64,000 bases of DNA from an uncultured Pirellulaceae bacterium (GTDB lineage Bacteria > Planctomycetota > Planctomycetia > Pirellulales > Pirellulaceae). Location: contig CALDHM010000019.1 of the NCBI GenBank assembly GCA_937941455.1, positions 61,940-125,939 of the forward strand, in the 5' to 3' direction. Made by a program: the position numbers and the translations under genes. Positions 45,456-54,942 of the stretch are shown one piece after another; position 1 is the first letter of the stretch, and each line of letters begins with the position of its first letter. The notes under the pieces are model-generated. The model was not told the DNA's origin and made no database searches. It worked only from the letters and a program-made list of their open reading frames with translations.

Positions 45456-46242
45456 CAACGTTTCTTCGTCAAAAGTTAGTTCAACAAGGCGTTGTCAGCT
45501 CCAAAACTCGCCCCCTGTCGGTCAGCTGCGGGCGTCGTTCCTTGGGCGAATCTAGGCGCCTATTTCTAAACACTCCTCGCTTACGCATCGGGTTACTACT
45601 GCAAACGATTTTAGGACAGGTTCTTACTGGACCAGTTGTTCGAGGACCCAAATCGACTGGGCAGGGATTCTACTGAGGCGACCGCCTTGGCGGAAGCTGA
45701 TTCTGAACTCAGCATGCTAGCAGGAAATTTTTCTACAGATCAGCCAGTCGTTGATCAAACAAACCGTCGTGACACCTAATCGTTCAATTCTAATTCGTAG
45801 GCGGAACTGCGGTTACCGAACGCAACAATCTCGCGGACGCCGCACCATGAGATCGGTTCAGACGCGGACATAGAGCCAGTTACCTTCGGCCGCTCGAAGT
45901 TGGGTCGCTCCCACCAGTCACCTCATTGCCGAGCAGATCCCCCCGAAGCCGAAACCGTCGCGATAATTGGCCGGCCTGAGGATTCGAGGAATTTCCGCTT
46001 TTTTGTAGGGGTTGCCCGATTGCGGCCGACGATTAGAATCACGGCATCTTCCTGGGGACGCATTTTCTATGGAATCCATCAGCGAGCTTTATCTCTCACC
46101 GCCAACCACTTGGTTTTATTCGATATCGCCGTTGTAGCGGTCGATTCTCGATTGTGGCCTGCACCTGCGCAGCTAGTTGCAGCGCTATGGTTATCTTTTT
46201 CGCTCCCTGTTTTTTTGGCTTTCGCAACGAACGTGTACGAAC
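45456..46242. other. Long intergenic region between aroC and prfA
   Basis: About 790 bases without a supported gene. It contains dispersed-repeat copy B (45558-45623). A weak promoter-like pair, TTGCCC at 46012 and TAGAAT at 46034 with a 16-base spacer, lies about 200 bases upstream of prfA. No other convincing element seen. Confidence 0.4.
45558..45623 (+). repeat. Dispersed repeat copy B
   Basis: GCCTATTTCTAAACACT, then CCTCGCTTACGCATCGGGTT, then after a short spacer GATTTTAGGACAGGTTC. The first two blocks align with copy C at 48616 over about 38 bases. The third block approximates an inverted copy of the first, as in a small palindromic element. Confidence 0.55.
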
Positions 46243-47322
46243 ATGAAAGACACCCTTGAAGAAAAACTGGCTCGCTTTGAAGAACTCGAACGGCAGCTCT
46301 CGGACCCAGAAACGCTCAGCAATTCCTCCAAGATGGGCGAGGTGGCCCGAGAGCATGGCAGCTTGGCCAAAATGGCCAACAAATACAAACGGTTCAAGGA
46401 AATCGTCAATCAAATTCGCGAGGCCCGCGAGCTAGCCGCCACCACCGACGATCCTGACGAACGAGCTCTGGCCGAAGAAGAAGTCGCAAATTTGATCCCG
46501 CAGCGCGAGGAGTTATGGGACGAATTGCTGTTAATGACCATTGGCGGCGAAGACGCCAACCGCAATCGCTGTGTAATCGAAATCCGCGCGGGAACGGGGG
46601 GCGAAGAAGCGGCTCTCTTTGCCGCCGATCTGCACAACATGTACCAACGCTATTGTGACAAGAAAGGTTGGAAGATGCAAACCCTCGACTTCAGCGAGTC
46701 GGACATGGGGGGGTACAAAGAAATCACGGCAACGATCGAGGGCGAAGGCTGCTATCGCGAGTTGCAATACGAAAGTGGCGGCCATCGCGTGCAACGCGTC
46801 CCGGACACCGAGGCCAAGGGGCGAATCCACACTTCCGCCGCGACGGTCGCCGTGTTGCCCGAACCTGATGACGTCGAGGTCGAACTAAATCCGGCCGATT
46901 ACGAAGTCGAGCGGTACTGTGCCAGCAGCGGGGCAGGGGGCCAACACGTGAACAAAACAGCATCCGCCATCCGTATCACTCATCATCCCACGGGGGTCGT
47001 CGTCAAATGCGTCGATGAACGAAGCCAACACAAAAACTTGGCCAAGGCCATGCGGATTCTCAAATCGCGAGTTTACGACTACTACCAACAGCGGGACGCG
47101 GCCGCCCGCGCGTCCACCCGCAAGAATCTCGTTGGCTCGGGAGACCGCAGCCAACGAATTCGCACCTACAATTTTCCCGACAATCGCGTTTCTGATCACC
47201 GGATTAACTTGACCATTTACAAACTCGATCAAGTTATGTTGGGCAACCTCGATCTGATCACCAAAGAGTTGATCGAACACGATCGCCAGACACTTCGCGA
47301 CGAGATGGGTTCGCTCGATTAA
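46243..47322 (+). CDS. prfA: Peptide chain release factor 1
   Basis: A 359-residue RF1. The catalytic loop SSGAGGQHVNKTAS (GGQ near residue 229) is intact. The sequence VPDTEAKGRIHTSAATV around the tripeptide region gives P-D-T where RF1 usually has P-A/V-T. The rest is typical, including GTGGEEAALFAADLHNMYQRY and AARASTRKNLVGSGDRSQRIR. It releases peptides at UAA and UAG. The ATG at 46243 matches the family start. prmC follows 74 bases later. Confidence 0.92.
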   Translation: MKDTLEEKLARFEELERQLSDPETLSNSSKMGEVAREHGSLAKMANKYKRFKEIVNQIREARELAATTDDPDERALAEEEVANLIPQREELWDELLLMTIGGEDANRNRCVIEIRAGTGGEEAALFAADLHNMYQRYCDKKGWKMQTLDFSESDMGGYKEITATIEGEGCYRELQYESGGHRVQRVPDTEAKGRIHTSAATVAVLPEPDDVEVELNPADYEVERYCASSGAGGQHVNKTASAIRITHHPTGVVVKCVDERSQHKNLAKAMRILKSRVYDYYQQRDAAARASTRKNLVGSGDRSQRIRTYNFPDNRVSDHRINLTIYKLDQVMLGNLDLITKELIEHDRQTLRDEMGSLD

Positions 47323-47396
47323 TCTTGCTGAATTTTGGTTACCGGACAGGGGCTCCACACCGCAGAATTATTGGGCGACATGAGTCGTCAAACCAC

Positions 47397-48284
47397 ATGG
47401 CCACGCAAACGGAAAATCAACCTTGGACGATCCAGAGGCTGCTCACCTGGACCGCTGAATATTTCCAGCGCTATCAACAAGACACACCTCGATTGGACGC
47501 CGAGGTCTTGCTGGCCGAAGCACTAGGCGTTCCTCGCATCCAGCTTTACGCGCGATTCAATGATGTTCCCGGCGAATCACAGCTTAGCAAATTTCGCGAT
47601 TGGGTAAAACGCCACGCAGCGGGCGAACCGGTAGCCTACCTCGTCGGCTATCGCGAATTCTACTCGCTGCGATTTGCAGTCACCCCCGATGTTTTGATCC
47701 CTCGCCCGGAAACCGAGCAACTCGTCGTCGAGGTTGTCGATGCCTGGAAACAGGCTCCATGGTCGCCACCGTTCGTCGTTGACGTGGGAACCGGAAGTGG
47801 CTGTATTGCCGTCGCCATCGCCAAACAAATGCCAGAAATGCACTGCTTGGCCGTGGACGTTTCGCCGGCCGCCCTGGAAGTCGCCAAACGCAACGCCCTC
47901 ACGCTCGGGGTAAGCGAGCGGATCAAGTTCCTCGAGTCGGATCTTCTGGATCAAGTTCCGCCAGATCAGAAAATTCCTGTCATCGTCAGCAATCCGCCCT
48001 ATGTTGGCAACATCGAGGAAGGAACCCTGAACGAAAATGTTCGAAAATATGAACCGGAGCTGGCTCTGTTCGGAGGAACCTCAGGGCACGAATTGACCGC
48101 AAAATTGATCGAACAAGCTGCGGAGAGGTTGACCCCAGGGGGGCTCTTGATTTTGGAAACCAGCCCGATGTTGGCAGCGAAAACCCACGGTTGCATCACG
48201 GCCAATCCGGCATTCCAGAGTTGCCGCATCAAGAAAGATCTCGCCAAACTCGATCGGGTCGTAATCGCGAGGAAACGAGCTTAA
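47397..48284 (+). CDS. prmC: Release factor glutamine methyltransferase PrmC
   Basis: A 295-residue methyltransferase. The N-terminal helical domain (PRLDAEVLLAEALGVPRIQLY) and linker (GEPVAYLVGYREFYSL) precede the SAM fold with VVDVGTGSGCIAVAIA and the catalytic VSNPPYVGN. It methylates the Gln of the GGQ loop in release factors, so the pairing with prfA is functional. ATG at 47397 is the first suitable start. Confidence 0.92.
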   Translation: MATQTENQPWTIQRLLTWTAEYFQRYQQDTPRLDAEVLLAEALGVPRIQLYARFNDVPGESQLSKFRDWVKRHAAGEPVAYLVGYREFYSLRFAVTPDVLIPRPETEQLVVEVVDAWKQAPWSPPFVVDVGTGSGCIAVAIAKQMPEMHCLAVDVSPAALEVAKRNALTLGVSERIKFLESDLLDQVPPDQKIPVIVSNPPYVGNIEEGTLNENVRKYEPELALFGGTSGHELTAKLIEQAAERLTPGGLLILETSPMLAAKTHGCITANPAFQSCRIKKDLAKLDRVVIARKRA

Positions 48285-48682
48285 TCGCAGACTCCGATTC
48301 CATACCGCACGCAAGGCGGGCTCCCTCGCACACCACACCTTAACCAACTTGTCTACGTCGTCTAGGCCTGCAAAAACCGCAACCCCAGACTAGGTTCGCC
48401 GGAGGTTCGGTCCCCATGCGGCGCAACCATGCGTTCTCAAGAAAAATGCAACGGTAATCGACCGACCGCTAGGCTTTATCCCCAGACGATTACCTGGAAC
48501 TGATTAGCGTCTGGTTATCGCGAGAATCGAGGGCAAGCGTCCTTGCGGCTGACGAGTGTTGGCACAACGCCTTGTTGGTCCATATCGTCATTTGCGACCT
48601 GCTTCGGCACTTGAAGCCTATCCCAAAACATGACCTCGCTTACGCATCGGATTACCGACTCTGACAGTTTTGTGAAAGGCAC
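48285..48682. other. Convergent intergenic region
   Basis: No supported gene in about 400 bases. It contains dispersed repeat copy C (48616-48654). No clear terminator. Confidence 0.4.
48616..48654 (+). repeat. Dispersed repeat copy C
   Basis: GCCTATCCCAAAACATGAC followed by CTCGCTTACGCATCGGATTA. This is the best preserved plus-oriented copy of the family also seen at 8811 and 45558. Confidence 0.6.
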
Positions 48683-49822
48683 TTACGCGTAGCCCTCGAC
48701 GGTCCCCATCCGACGTAACCAGCGATAGTGGGACCGCAAGCCCGCGAGCAAGCTGCGATGTTCATGATACACGACTCCGAAATCGCGGCAGGTTTGCTCC
48801 ACGACCGGGGCCAGAATCGGATAGTTGACGTGGCAAATTCGCGGCAACAAATGGTGCTCGATTTGAAAATTCAAGCCCCCCAACAGCCAGGACACTACCG
48901 GGTTGTTCCTCGCGAAGTTGACCGTTGTCTGTACTTGATGGACCGCCCAAGAATTCTCCATGCGCCCCGTATCGGCCGCCGGCATCGGAAACTCGGCTTC
49001 TTCGACAGCGTGAGCCAATTGGAACACGATGCTCAACGTGACCCCCATCGCGAGTGCCGCCAAACCGTAGTACAACAACACGACCCACCAAGTATGGAAT
49101 AGCATCGGTATCACAAACGCCAACGTCAAAAATAACGCCTTGCCGCCAAGAAAAATCACCAGATCCCAACCTCTCGGAAACGGAATTCGCCGCTCAGCGA
49201 TCTTGCAACGTCCGACGTCCCAAAAGTCATTGACCAGTTGCCATTTGATAGCCATTAAACCGTACAGCGGCCATAAATAGAGGTGCTGCCAACGGTGAAA
49301 TGCATAGTGCTTTTGATGCGGCGTCAGGCGTCCCAGAAAGCCCAAATCGACATCCGTATCGTGATCGGTAATGTTGACAAAGGTATGATGAAAAACCGCG
49401 TGACGCCAATGCCAGACGTAAGAACTCCCGCCGATCAAATCGATCGTCATCGACATCAGTTTGTTGACCCAGCCGTAGTCTGAATAGGCTTGGTGCCCGG
49501 CATCGTGCTGAATGTTGAAACCGATCAACGCCATCACGAACCCTAAGGCCAAGGCGAGGGGAACAGCGACCCACCAGGTCGCCGTGTAAAACACCAGCAG
49601 CACATACAACAGGCCCATGCCACCGAGCAGAATCCCCGACTTCAGGTACATTTGCCAGCAATCGCGCTGCCGCAGTCCGGTCGTCTCGAAAAATTCGTCA
49701 ACGCGGCGTTTCAGTTCGTGTTGAAAATCGTTGTTTTTGTCAAATTTTAATACGCTGCCCTGATCCGCAATGGCTTCCTTTCCTCGAGTGGCATGCACTC
49801 GCGATTTCACTGTTCCTGACAT
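48683..49822 (-). CDS. Fatty acid desaturase (membrane, tri-histidine)
   Basis: A 379-residue integral membrane desaturase. The three histidine boxes are visible: QHDAGHQ, WRHAVFHHTF and QIEHHLLP, with membrane helices between. It uses di-iron and oxygen to introduce double bonds into acyl chains. The QxxHH form of the third box is characteristic of front-end desaturases (delta-5/6 types). The N-terminus has no cytochrome b5 domain. Start ATG 49822. Confidence 0.88.
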   Translation of the reverse strand: MSGTVKSRVHATRGKEAIADQGSVLKFDKNNDFQHELKRRVDEFFETTGLRQRDCWQMYLKSGILLGGMGLLYVLLVFYTATWWVAVPLALALGFVMALIGFNIQHDAGHQAYSDYGWVNKLMSMTIDLIGGSSYVWHWRHAVFHHTFVNITDHDTDVDLGFLGRLTPHQKHYAFHRWQHLYLWPLYGLMAIKWQLVNDFWDVGRCKIAERRIPFPRGWDLVIFLGGKALFLTLAFVIPMLFHTWWVVLLYYGLAALAMGVTLSIVFQLAHAVEEAEFPMPAADTGRMENSWAVHQVQTTVNFARNNPVVSWLLGGLNFQIEHHLLPRICHVNYPILAPVVEQTCRDFGVVYHEHRSLLAGLRSHYRWLRRMGTVEGYA

Positions 49823-50156
49823 TCAATATCTCAAACGATGTTGTTAATTGCTAATTTTGTTGAATTGGCCCAACGGCAAGCCTGAATGGCAACGCCCGCT
49901 GTCCCGCCCCAATAGCTTGTGCCTCGCAAAGCCGCAAGACAAGCTTTCACTTTACCAAAGTTTTGCGGTTGGTTCATCCCCAACTGCGATATCGCTCTGA
50001 GATGCACTAAATCACACTGTTTGACTCGGACAGCAGCCAACTTGTTTCAACGGCCAGCTCAAATGTGTTGAGAAATTCACAAAAAGTCATCGTCGCGGGC
50101 GGAAAAAGGGGTCCACTCGCTAGATTTCCGAGTAAAACCAGCGCGGCATTCGCGCA
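49823..50156. other. Intergenic region
   Basis: About 330 bases between two minus-strand genes. No gene, repeat or convincing terminator seen; the promoter of the desaturase should be here. Confidence 0.4.
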
Positions 50157-51506
50157 TCAGCTGCGCAAATAATCGAATCCCTCGCGCGGCTGACGACTGA
50201 TGAAACTTGCCGCCTGCTCATCGCCTATGATTTTTTCGGTGCGGGGATCCCATTTAATGACGCGTCCTAAACGGGCAGCAATCGCGGCCAAATGGCAGGT
50301 ATTCATCACTTGCAAATGGCTATAAACATCGCTGACCGGGTAGCCGCCCTCCGCAATGCAACGGTAGAAATTGGCTTTGTGCCCTTCGAATGGCTTGCCC
50401 TTGTACAGCGTTTTAAGGTCATCTTCGCCAAATTGACCTTCGTCCCAATTCTCTTCGATGGGACGGCCCGTGATTTTCGATCGATTGACGAAAATCCGCC
50501 CCTTCTCTCCTTCGAACAGCACGCCATTGTCCGAACGACTGTCGATCACCATCAGCACGCCACTGGAAAAACGGCACTTGATTTCGAAGTCATGCGAGGT
50601 GTTGTAGCAATCATCGACCTGCGGATAGCCGTCGAAGAACTCGACGGGATGCTTGGCATCAGTTCCATCAATCTCCACTGGCCCGGTTCCCAGTGAATTT
50701 TCATTAAGCGCCCACTGCGCGACGTCCACATGGTGAGCCCCCCAGTCGGTGAACTTGCCGCCGGAATACTCGTACCACCAGCGGAACTCGTAATGGCAAC
50801 GTTTCTCGCGATACGGAACCAGGGGGGCCGGGCCGAGCCAGCCGTTCCAATCCAAATGCGCCGGCGGCTCCTCAACAGGGAACGGGCCGCCAGTCGGGCT
50901 GCCGTTGATTCCCACCGTTACTTTCTTGATTGGGCCAAGCAGTCCCTTGTGCACCATATTGATCGCACGGAGAAACTGATCGCGTTGGGCCCGCTGTTGA
51001 GTGCCGATGAAAAACACCAAATTCTTGTGCTGGTCGCAGGCCCGGCGAATAAGCTGGTTTTCCTCGATGGTCAACGTCAGTGGCTTCTGGCAAAAAACGT
51101 GCTTGCCGGCAGCCAGTGCCTCCAACGCGATTTTGACATGCCAATGGTCGGGAGTCACAATGCTAACGATATCGACATCGGATCGATCGAGCACTCGGCG
51201 ATAGTCCCCATACGCGTCCGCCTTTCCCTGGCCAATGCGTTCATCTTGTTGAGCAGCCTCGACGCGCTGGCGATCAACGTCACAAACCGCGACGATGTCG
51301 CCAAATCGGGCATGTTCACTTGCGTCCCCCACTCCCATACTCCCCACGCCAATACAACCGATCCGCGGTCGGTCATTCGCCATGCGATTGGCAAATGCTG
51401 GTTGCGTCCAGTGAAAATATGGGACGGCAGCCGCTCCGGCGGCAGCGGCGACCGCATGTTTGACGAAGTCGCGACGGTTAGTTGAAGCATAGCTGTTCTG
51501 TGTCAT
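50157..51506 (-). CDS. Tat-exported Gfo/Idh/MocA oxidoreductase
   Basis: A 449-residue oxidoreductase. A twin-arginine signal starts it (NRRDFVKHAVAAAAGAAAVP). The Rossmann domain has GCIGVGSMGVGDA and a conserved CQKPLTLT motif typical of this family. The second domain has FTDWGAHHVDVAQWAL. It should oxidise or epimerise a sugar or cyclitol in the periplasm using a bound NAD(P). Such genes are very common in planctomycetes. The substrate is unknown. Confidence 0.88.
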   Translation of the reverse strand: MTQNSYASTNRRDFVKHAVAAAAGAAAVPYFHWTQPAFANRMANDRPRIGCIGVGSMGVGDASEHARFGDIVAVCDVDRQRVEAAQQDERIGQGKADAYGDYRRVLDRSDVDIVSIVTPDHWHVKIALEALAAGKHVFCQKPLTLTIEENQLIRRACDQHKNLVFFIGTQQRAQRDQFLRAINMVHKGLLGPIKKVTVGINGSPTGGPFPVEEPPAHLDWNGWLGPAPLVPYREKRCHYEFRWWYEYSGGKFTDWGAHHVDVAQWALNENSLGTGPVEIDGTDAKHPVEFFDGYPQVDDCYNTSHDFEIKCRFSSGVLMVIDSRSDNGVLFEGEKGRIFVNRSKITGRPIEENWDEGQFGEDDLKTLYKGKPFEGHKANFYRCIAEGGYPVSDVYSHLQVMNTCHLAAIAARLGRVIKWDPRTEKIIGDEQAASFISRQPREGFDYLRS

Positions 51507-51719
51507 CGAAAATTCTCGCTAAAAATAACAAGCTGTTTGGCAAAACAATCTCACACGACCATCGATTATAGTCGAAAGTCCGGTCAACCCGGGGACTTCG
51601 CACACCAGAGCGATGCACCTCCCGTGTTGCATCCCTATTTTCTCTCACTCAACGTCCTCAGCATTCAAAAGAACCGCTAAAATCTTGAATCGGCACTTCA
51701 ACCTTAGCGGATAGCGTCC

Positions 51720-53186
51720 ATGATCGATCCGGTCTGCAAATTCGACCCGCGCCAGATTCCCGATTTAGCCCGAACGAAGCTCGTCGCCACCGTGGGACCG
51801 GCCAGCAATTCTCCCCCGCTGCTCCGCCGCTTGCTGGCCGCAGGCGTCGACGTGTTCCGCATCAATATGGCCCACGGCAACCGAGACGAACACGACATGA
51901 CGGTGCAAAGAATTCGCGAGGCGGCTCGAGAAATCGGCAAACCCGTCGGCATTCTCGTCGATCTGGCCGGCCCCAAAATTCGCCTAGGCAGATTGCTGGA
52001 AGACCCCCTCGAATTACAAGCCGGCCATCAAGTCACGCTGATTCGCGGCGACGACCCTCAGGGGCTCTATGAGTTGACCTCGAACTACGCGCCGCTGCTC
52101 GACGAATTGCAACCTGGACACGAATTGGTCCTAGCCGACGGAGCGGCGCGACTGCGGGTCGTGCAGAAATCGTCTGATGCCGCCACGTGCGAAGTCATCG
52201 AGCCCGGCAGCCTGCGTTCCCGGCAAGGGATCAATCTACCCAAAACCAATCTGAGTGTTTCCGCTCTCTCGCCACGCGACCTAGAAGACGCTGAGTGGGG
52301 AGCGAGGTCCGACGTCGATTTCGTCAGCATCAGTTTCGTACGAAATGCCAACGAAGTTCAACAACTCAAACAATTTCTCAAATCGCACAACAGCGAGGCG
52401 CGGGTTATCGCCAAAATCGAAAAGCGGGAGGCGCTCGACAATCTGCGCGAAATCATCCATGCGGCCGATGGTGTGATGGTGGCGCGCGGCGATTTAGGAG
52501 TAGAAATCGAACTGGAAAAAACGCCGATCGTGCAAAAACAGATCATCCGCATCTGCCAGGAGCTCGGCAAGCCGGTCATCGTGGCGACGCAAATGCTCGA
52601 AAGCATGCATCATTCGCGGCAGCCCACCAGGGCCGAAGTCAGCGATGTAGCCAATGCCATCCTCGACGGTGCCGACGCGTGCATGTTATCCGGCGAAACT
52701 GCGATCGGAAATTATCCGGAGGCGGCCGTCAAAATGATGAAGCGGATCATGCTCGAAACGGAATCGCTACTCCGCCATCGCAATAGCCTCAAGGTCCGCC
52801 AAGCTCCCGACCAAACGCTCCCCGCCCCAGAGGCACTCTTGCTAGGGGCCGCACAAATCGCGCGGCAAATCCAAGCCCGCCTGCTGGTCATCGTTACCGA
52901 ACACAGCACGACGGCTTTACTCAAAAGCAAACAACGGGATTTCGTGACAACCGTTTGTTTGACCGACGATCAAAAAGCTGCGCAGCGGATGTCGCTCTAC
53001 TGGGGCGTGGCTCCGGTCATGGTTGCTGAGCTGGACAACTACAGCCGCTTGCCGACTTCCGTTGTCGATTGGGTAAGGGATAACTTGGGCCTCGTGCCGC
53101 CACAGCGAATCGTCGTTGTGCTCGATACGGCAGAATTACCGGATGTCCTTGACACGATCGCCGTGGCTGAGATTCAACCGGGATAG
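51720..53186 (+). CDS. pyk: Pyruvate kinase
   Basis: A 488-residue pyruvate kinase. LARTKLVATVGPASNSP leads into the active-site block FRINMAHGNRDEHD, and later VARGDLGVEIELEKTPIVQKQ and ATQMLESM are the Mg/PEP region. The usual RxNFSHG is RINMAHG here, replacing Phe-Ser with Met-Ala. It catalyses the last ATP-yielding step of glycolysis. The C-terminal domain is shortened compared with allosteric enzymes, so effector control may differ. Confidence 0.9.
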   Translation: MIDPVCKFDPRQIPDLARTKLVATVGPASNSPPLLRRLLAAGVDVFRINMAHGNRDEHDMTVQRIREAAREIGKPVGILVDLAGPKIRLGRLLEDPLELQAGHQVTLIRGDDPQGLYELTSNYAPLLDELQPGHELVLADGAARLRVVQKSSDAATCEVIEPGSLRSRQGINLPKTNLSVSALSPRDLEDAEWGARSDVDFVSISFVRNANEVQQLKQFLKSHNSEARVIAKIEKREALDNLREIIHAADGVMVARGDLGVEIELEKTPIVQKQIIRICQELGKPVIVATQMLESMHHSRQPTRAEVSDVANAILDGADACMLSGETAIGNYPEAAVKMMKRIMLETESLLRHRNSLKVRQAPDQTLPAPEALLLGAAQIARQIQARLLVIVTEHSTTALLKSKQRDFVTTVCLTDDQKAAQRMSLYWGVAPVMVAELDNYSRLPTSVVDWVRDNLGLVPPQRIVVVLDTAELPDVLDTIAVAEIQPG

Positions 53187-53494
53187 GTTCGCGAGCGACG
53201 GCTAAATTCGCTCGGAAATCGTCAACTTTTTTTGCAGCTCAATTCTCTTTAAAATTTTGGGAAAAGCCGGTCGTCGCCTACCATCGCGGGATTCCCCAGG
53301 TCAAACGGTTTCGGGCAGGTCATCTCGGCGGATGTCGTGGCAGCTCGGCGATTCCACAGGCCTTTGGCCGACGATCTTAACTTAGAATTTCAGCAGATTT
53401 GATGATCGTTCGACACTCGACGCGATCTTGAAAATGCTGCGAGGTCTATCGAGGCTTCGAGAAAGTCATAAAATTCTCGACAGCAGGAATAATC
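53187..53494. other. Intergenic region
   Basis: No gene. CGAGCGA and TCGCTCG near 53190-53216 could form a short hairpin with a T-run about a dozen bases farther on, a weak terminator candidate for pyk. Confidence 0.3.
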
Positions 53495-53932
53495 ATGCGA
53501 TACCGACTGGTGCGAATCGATGCCGTCCGCGGGGGAGATACCGAGCGTTGGGTGATTCAGCCTCCAGTGATCATCGGCAGAAATCCCGAGTTGGAGGTCT
53601 CGATTGATGATGAATCGGTCAGCCGCACGCACTGCCAGTTGTTTCTTGGCAGCGACGAAGCGCTCAATGTCCGCGACATGAATTCGAAAAACGGCACCTA
53701 CGTCAACGACACGCGGATCACCCACACGACCCTCGCGCCCGGTGACATCCTGCAACTCGGCTCAGTTAGCCTCCGCGTGGAATTCGCTTCGGACACCAAT
53801 CCAGGCAAGCCCCTGGTGCGTCCGCAGTCGAAGTCCTTGTCGACCACGGTTACGCAACCGGTGCTGATCTTGAAAAAAGAGCCCCCCCCTCAGAAATCAT
53901 CCACCGAAAAACCATGGTGGAAATTCTGGTAA
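53495..53932 (+). CDS. FHA domain protein
   Basis: A 145-residue protein that is nearly all one FHA domain: PPVIIGRNPELEVSIDD, SVSRTHCQLF and MNSKNGTYVND, the phosphothreonine-binding loops. A flexible tail ends in WWKFW. It should bind a phosphorylated partner; the partner and any kinase are not next to it. Start ATG 53495, with no strong ribosome site. Confidence 0.85.
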   Translation: MRYRLVRIDAVRGGDTERWVIQPPVIIGRNPELEVSIDDESVSRTHCQLFLGSDEALNVRDMNSKNGTYVNDTRITHTTLAPGDILQLGSVSLRVEFASDTNPGKPLVRPQSKSLSTTVTQPVLILKKEPPPQKSSTEKPWWKFW

Positions 53933-54129
53933 GCGAGGCGATTCGATACGTGGAAAAATGGCGGCTAAGTTGCACGTCGATTAGCCTTCTGGGTTTAGCA
54001 CTCCCGACCGGGAGACCAAGTAGTTGCCTAAGATCCACGCCGAAGCCTCACCACCAAGGTGGGCAGCAGGTCAACGTCAAACGTCGTTGCCACTGTTACG
54101 CACGCTCTCGCGACTTGGTTCCCGCAGTC

Positions 54130-54579
54130 TCAAGAATTTCCTTCGTTTTTTTTCAGCCCCTCCAATAATTGCGTTTTGATGGCCAAAAAAACTTGCGAAA
54201 TCCTGTCGAATTCCCGCGTCTCAGCCTGCTCAACCACCGCGACCAGATATTTTGGAGTGGCATAGACACGCAGTTTGCAGGACACTAAAAAATCTAAACA
54301 GTAGAACAGAGCATTATTACCAACCCCTTTCACGCCTCCCGCGCAATCCTCGCCAGGCGTCAATTCGATGTCCTCGTACTGCTCCTGAAGCCCTGCGAGA
54401 TACTCGCGCAGCACTTCCTCGGAATCCGCTTCAGGATCGAAAAAGGTTAGTGATAGCAAGCCGCCATCAGGACTCTCCAGCCAAATTTCAAACGGCAACT
54501 CGCCACCGCCACTATCCTCCAGCGTCCAGTTTTCGGGATACAAGAATGACACGCCGTATTTCGAATAGTTTCCCGACAT
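54130..54579 (-). CDS. Hypothetical protein
   Basis: A 149-residue protein. The core, GVSFLYPENWTLED, is typical of small PsbP-like or DUF1795-like proteins that start with a strand and an amphipathic helix. The C-terminal part is helical (QVFLAIKTQLLEGLKK). I selected the ATG at 54579 (MSGNYSKYG), not the longer frame, because the family-like core starts there. Function unknown. Confidence 0.6.
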   Translation of the reverse strand: MSGNYSKYGVSFLYPENWTLEDSGGGELPFEIWLESPDGGLLSLTFFDPEADSEEVLREYLAGLQEQYEDIELTPGEDCAGGVKGVGNNALFYCLDFLVSCKLRVYATPKYLVAVVEQAETREFDRISQVFLAIKTQLLEGLKKNEGNS

Positions 54580-54776
54580 TGAACATCTTTCGTTAATTGC
54601 TAGCAGCCTAAAAAAATGGATCGGATCATACTCGCCGAACTTCCTGAACAGTATCCTCGGCACCGGGTCTACGCGGTTCGCCGCACCATTGCCTTGGCTG
54701 GCCGACACGTTTCTTGGATTTGCCTCGAAGCCCCATTGAAGTTGTGAAATCGCTGACCGCTGTCCATTTCTTAGAG

Positions 54777-54839
54777 CCTATCCGAAAACCGACAGCAACC
54801 GTAGCCAGAACTATCAGCGAGGACTGGTTTTGGGATAGG
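54777..54839. repeat. Dispersed repeat copy D, palindromic MITE-like unit
   Basis: CCTATCCGAAAACC (54777-54790) and GGTTTTGGGATAGG (54826-54839) are inverted repeats with one mismatch, 35 bases apart. The ends match the CCTATCC-AAAA block of copies A and C. The rest of 54580-54942 holds no supported gene. Confidence 0.65.
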
Positions 54840-54942
54840 ATCTTAGTTTGCGCCAACCCATTCGCTATGGAAACGGGGGAGACGACCTGTTACACTCGCC
54901 GACCCGGTTGGCAACCATCACTTCCTGCCATACCTGCGAACA

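Noticed and set aside
46012..46039. TTGCCC/TAGAAT promoter-like pair upstream of prfA
   Set aside because: Possible, but such pairs are frequent by chance and promoter consensus is uncertain in this phylum; mentioned only within the intergenic entry.
45900..46259. 119-residue plus frame upstream of prfA
   Set aside because: It overlaps the prfA start out of frame and shows no family pattern; treated as intergenic.
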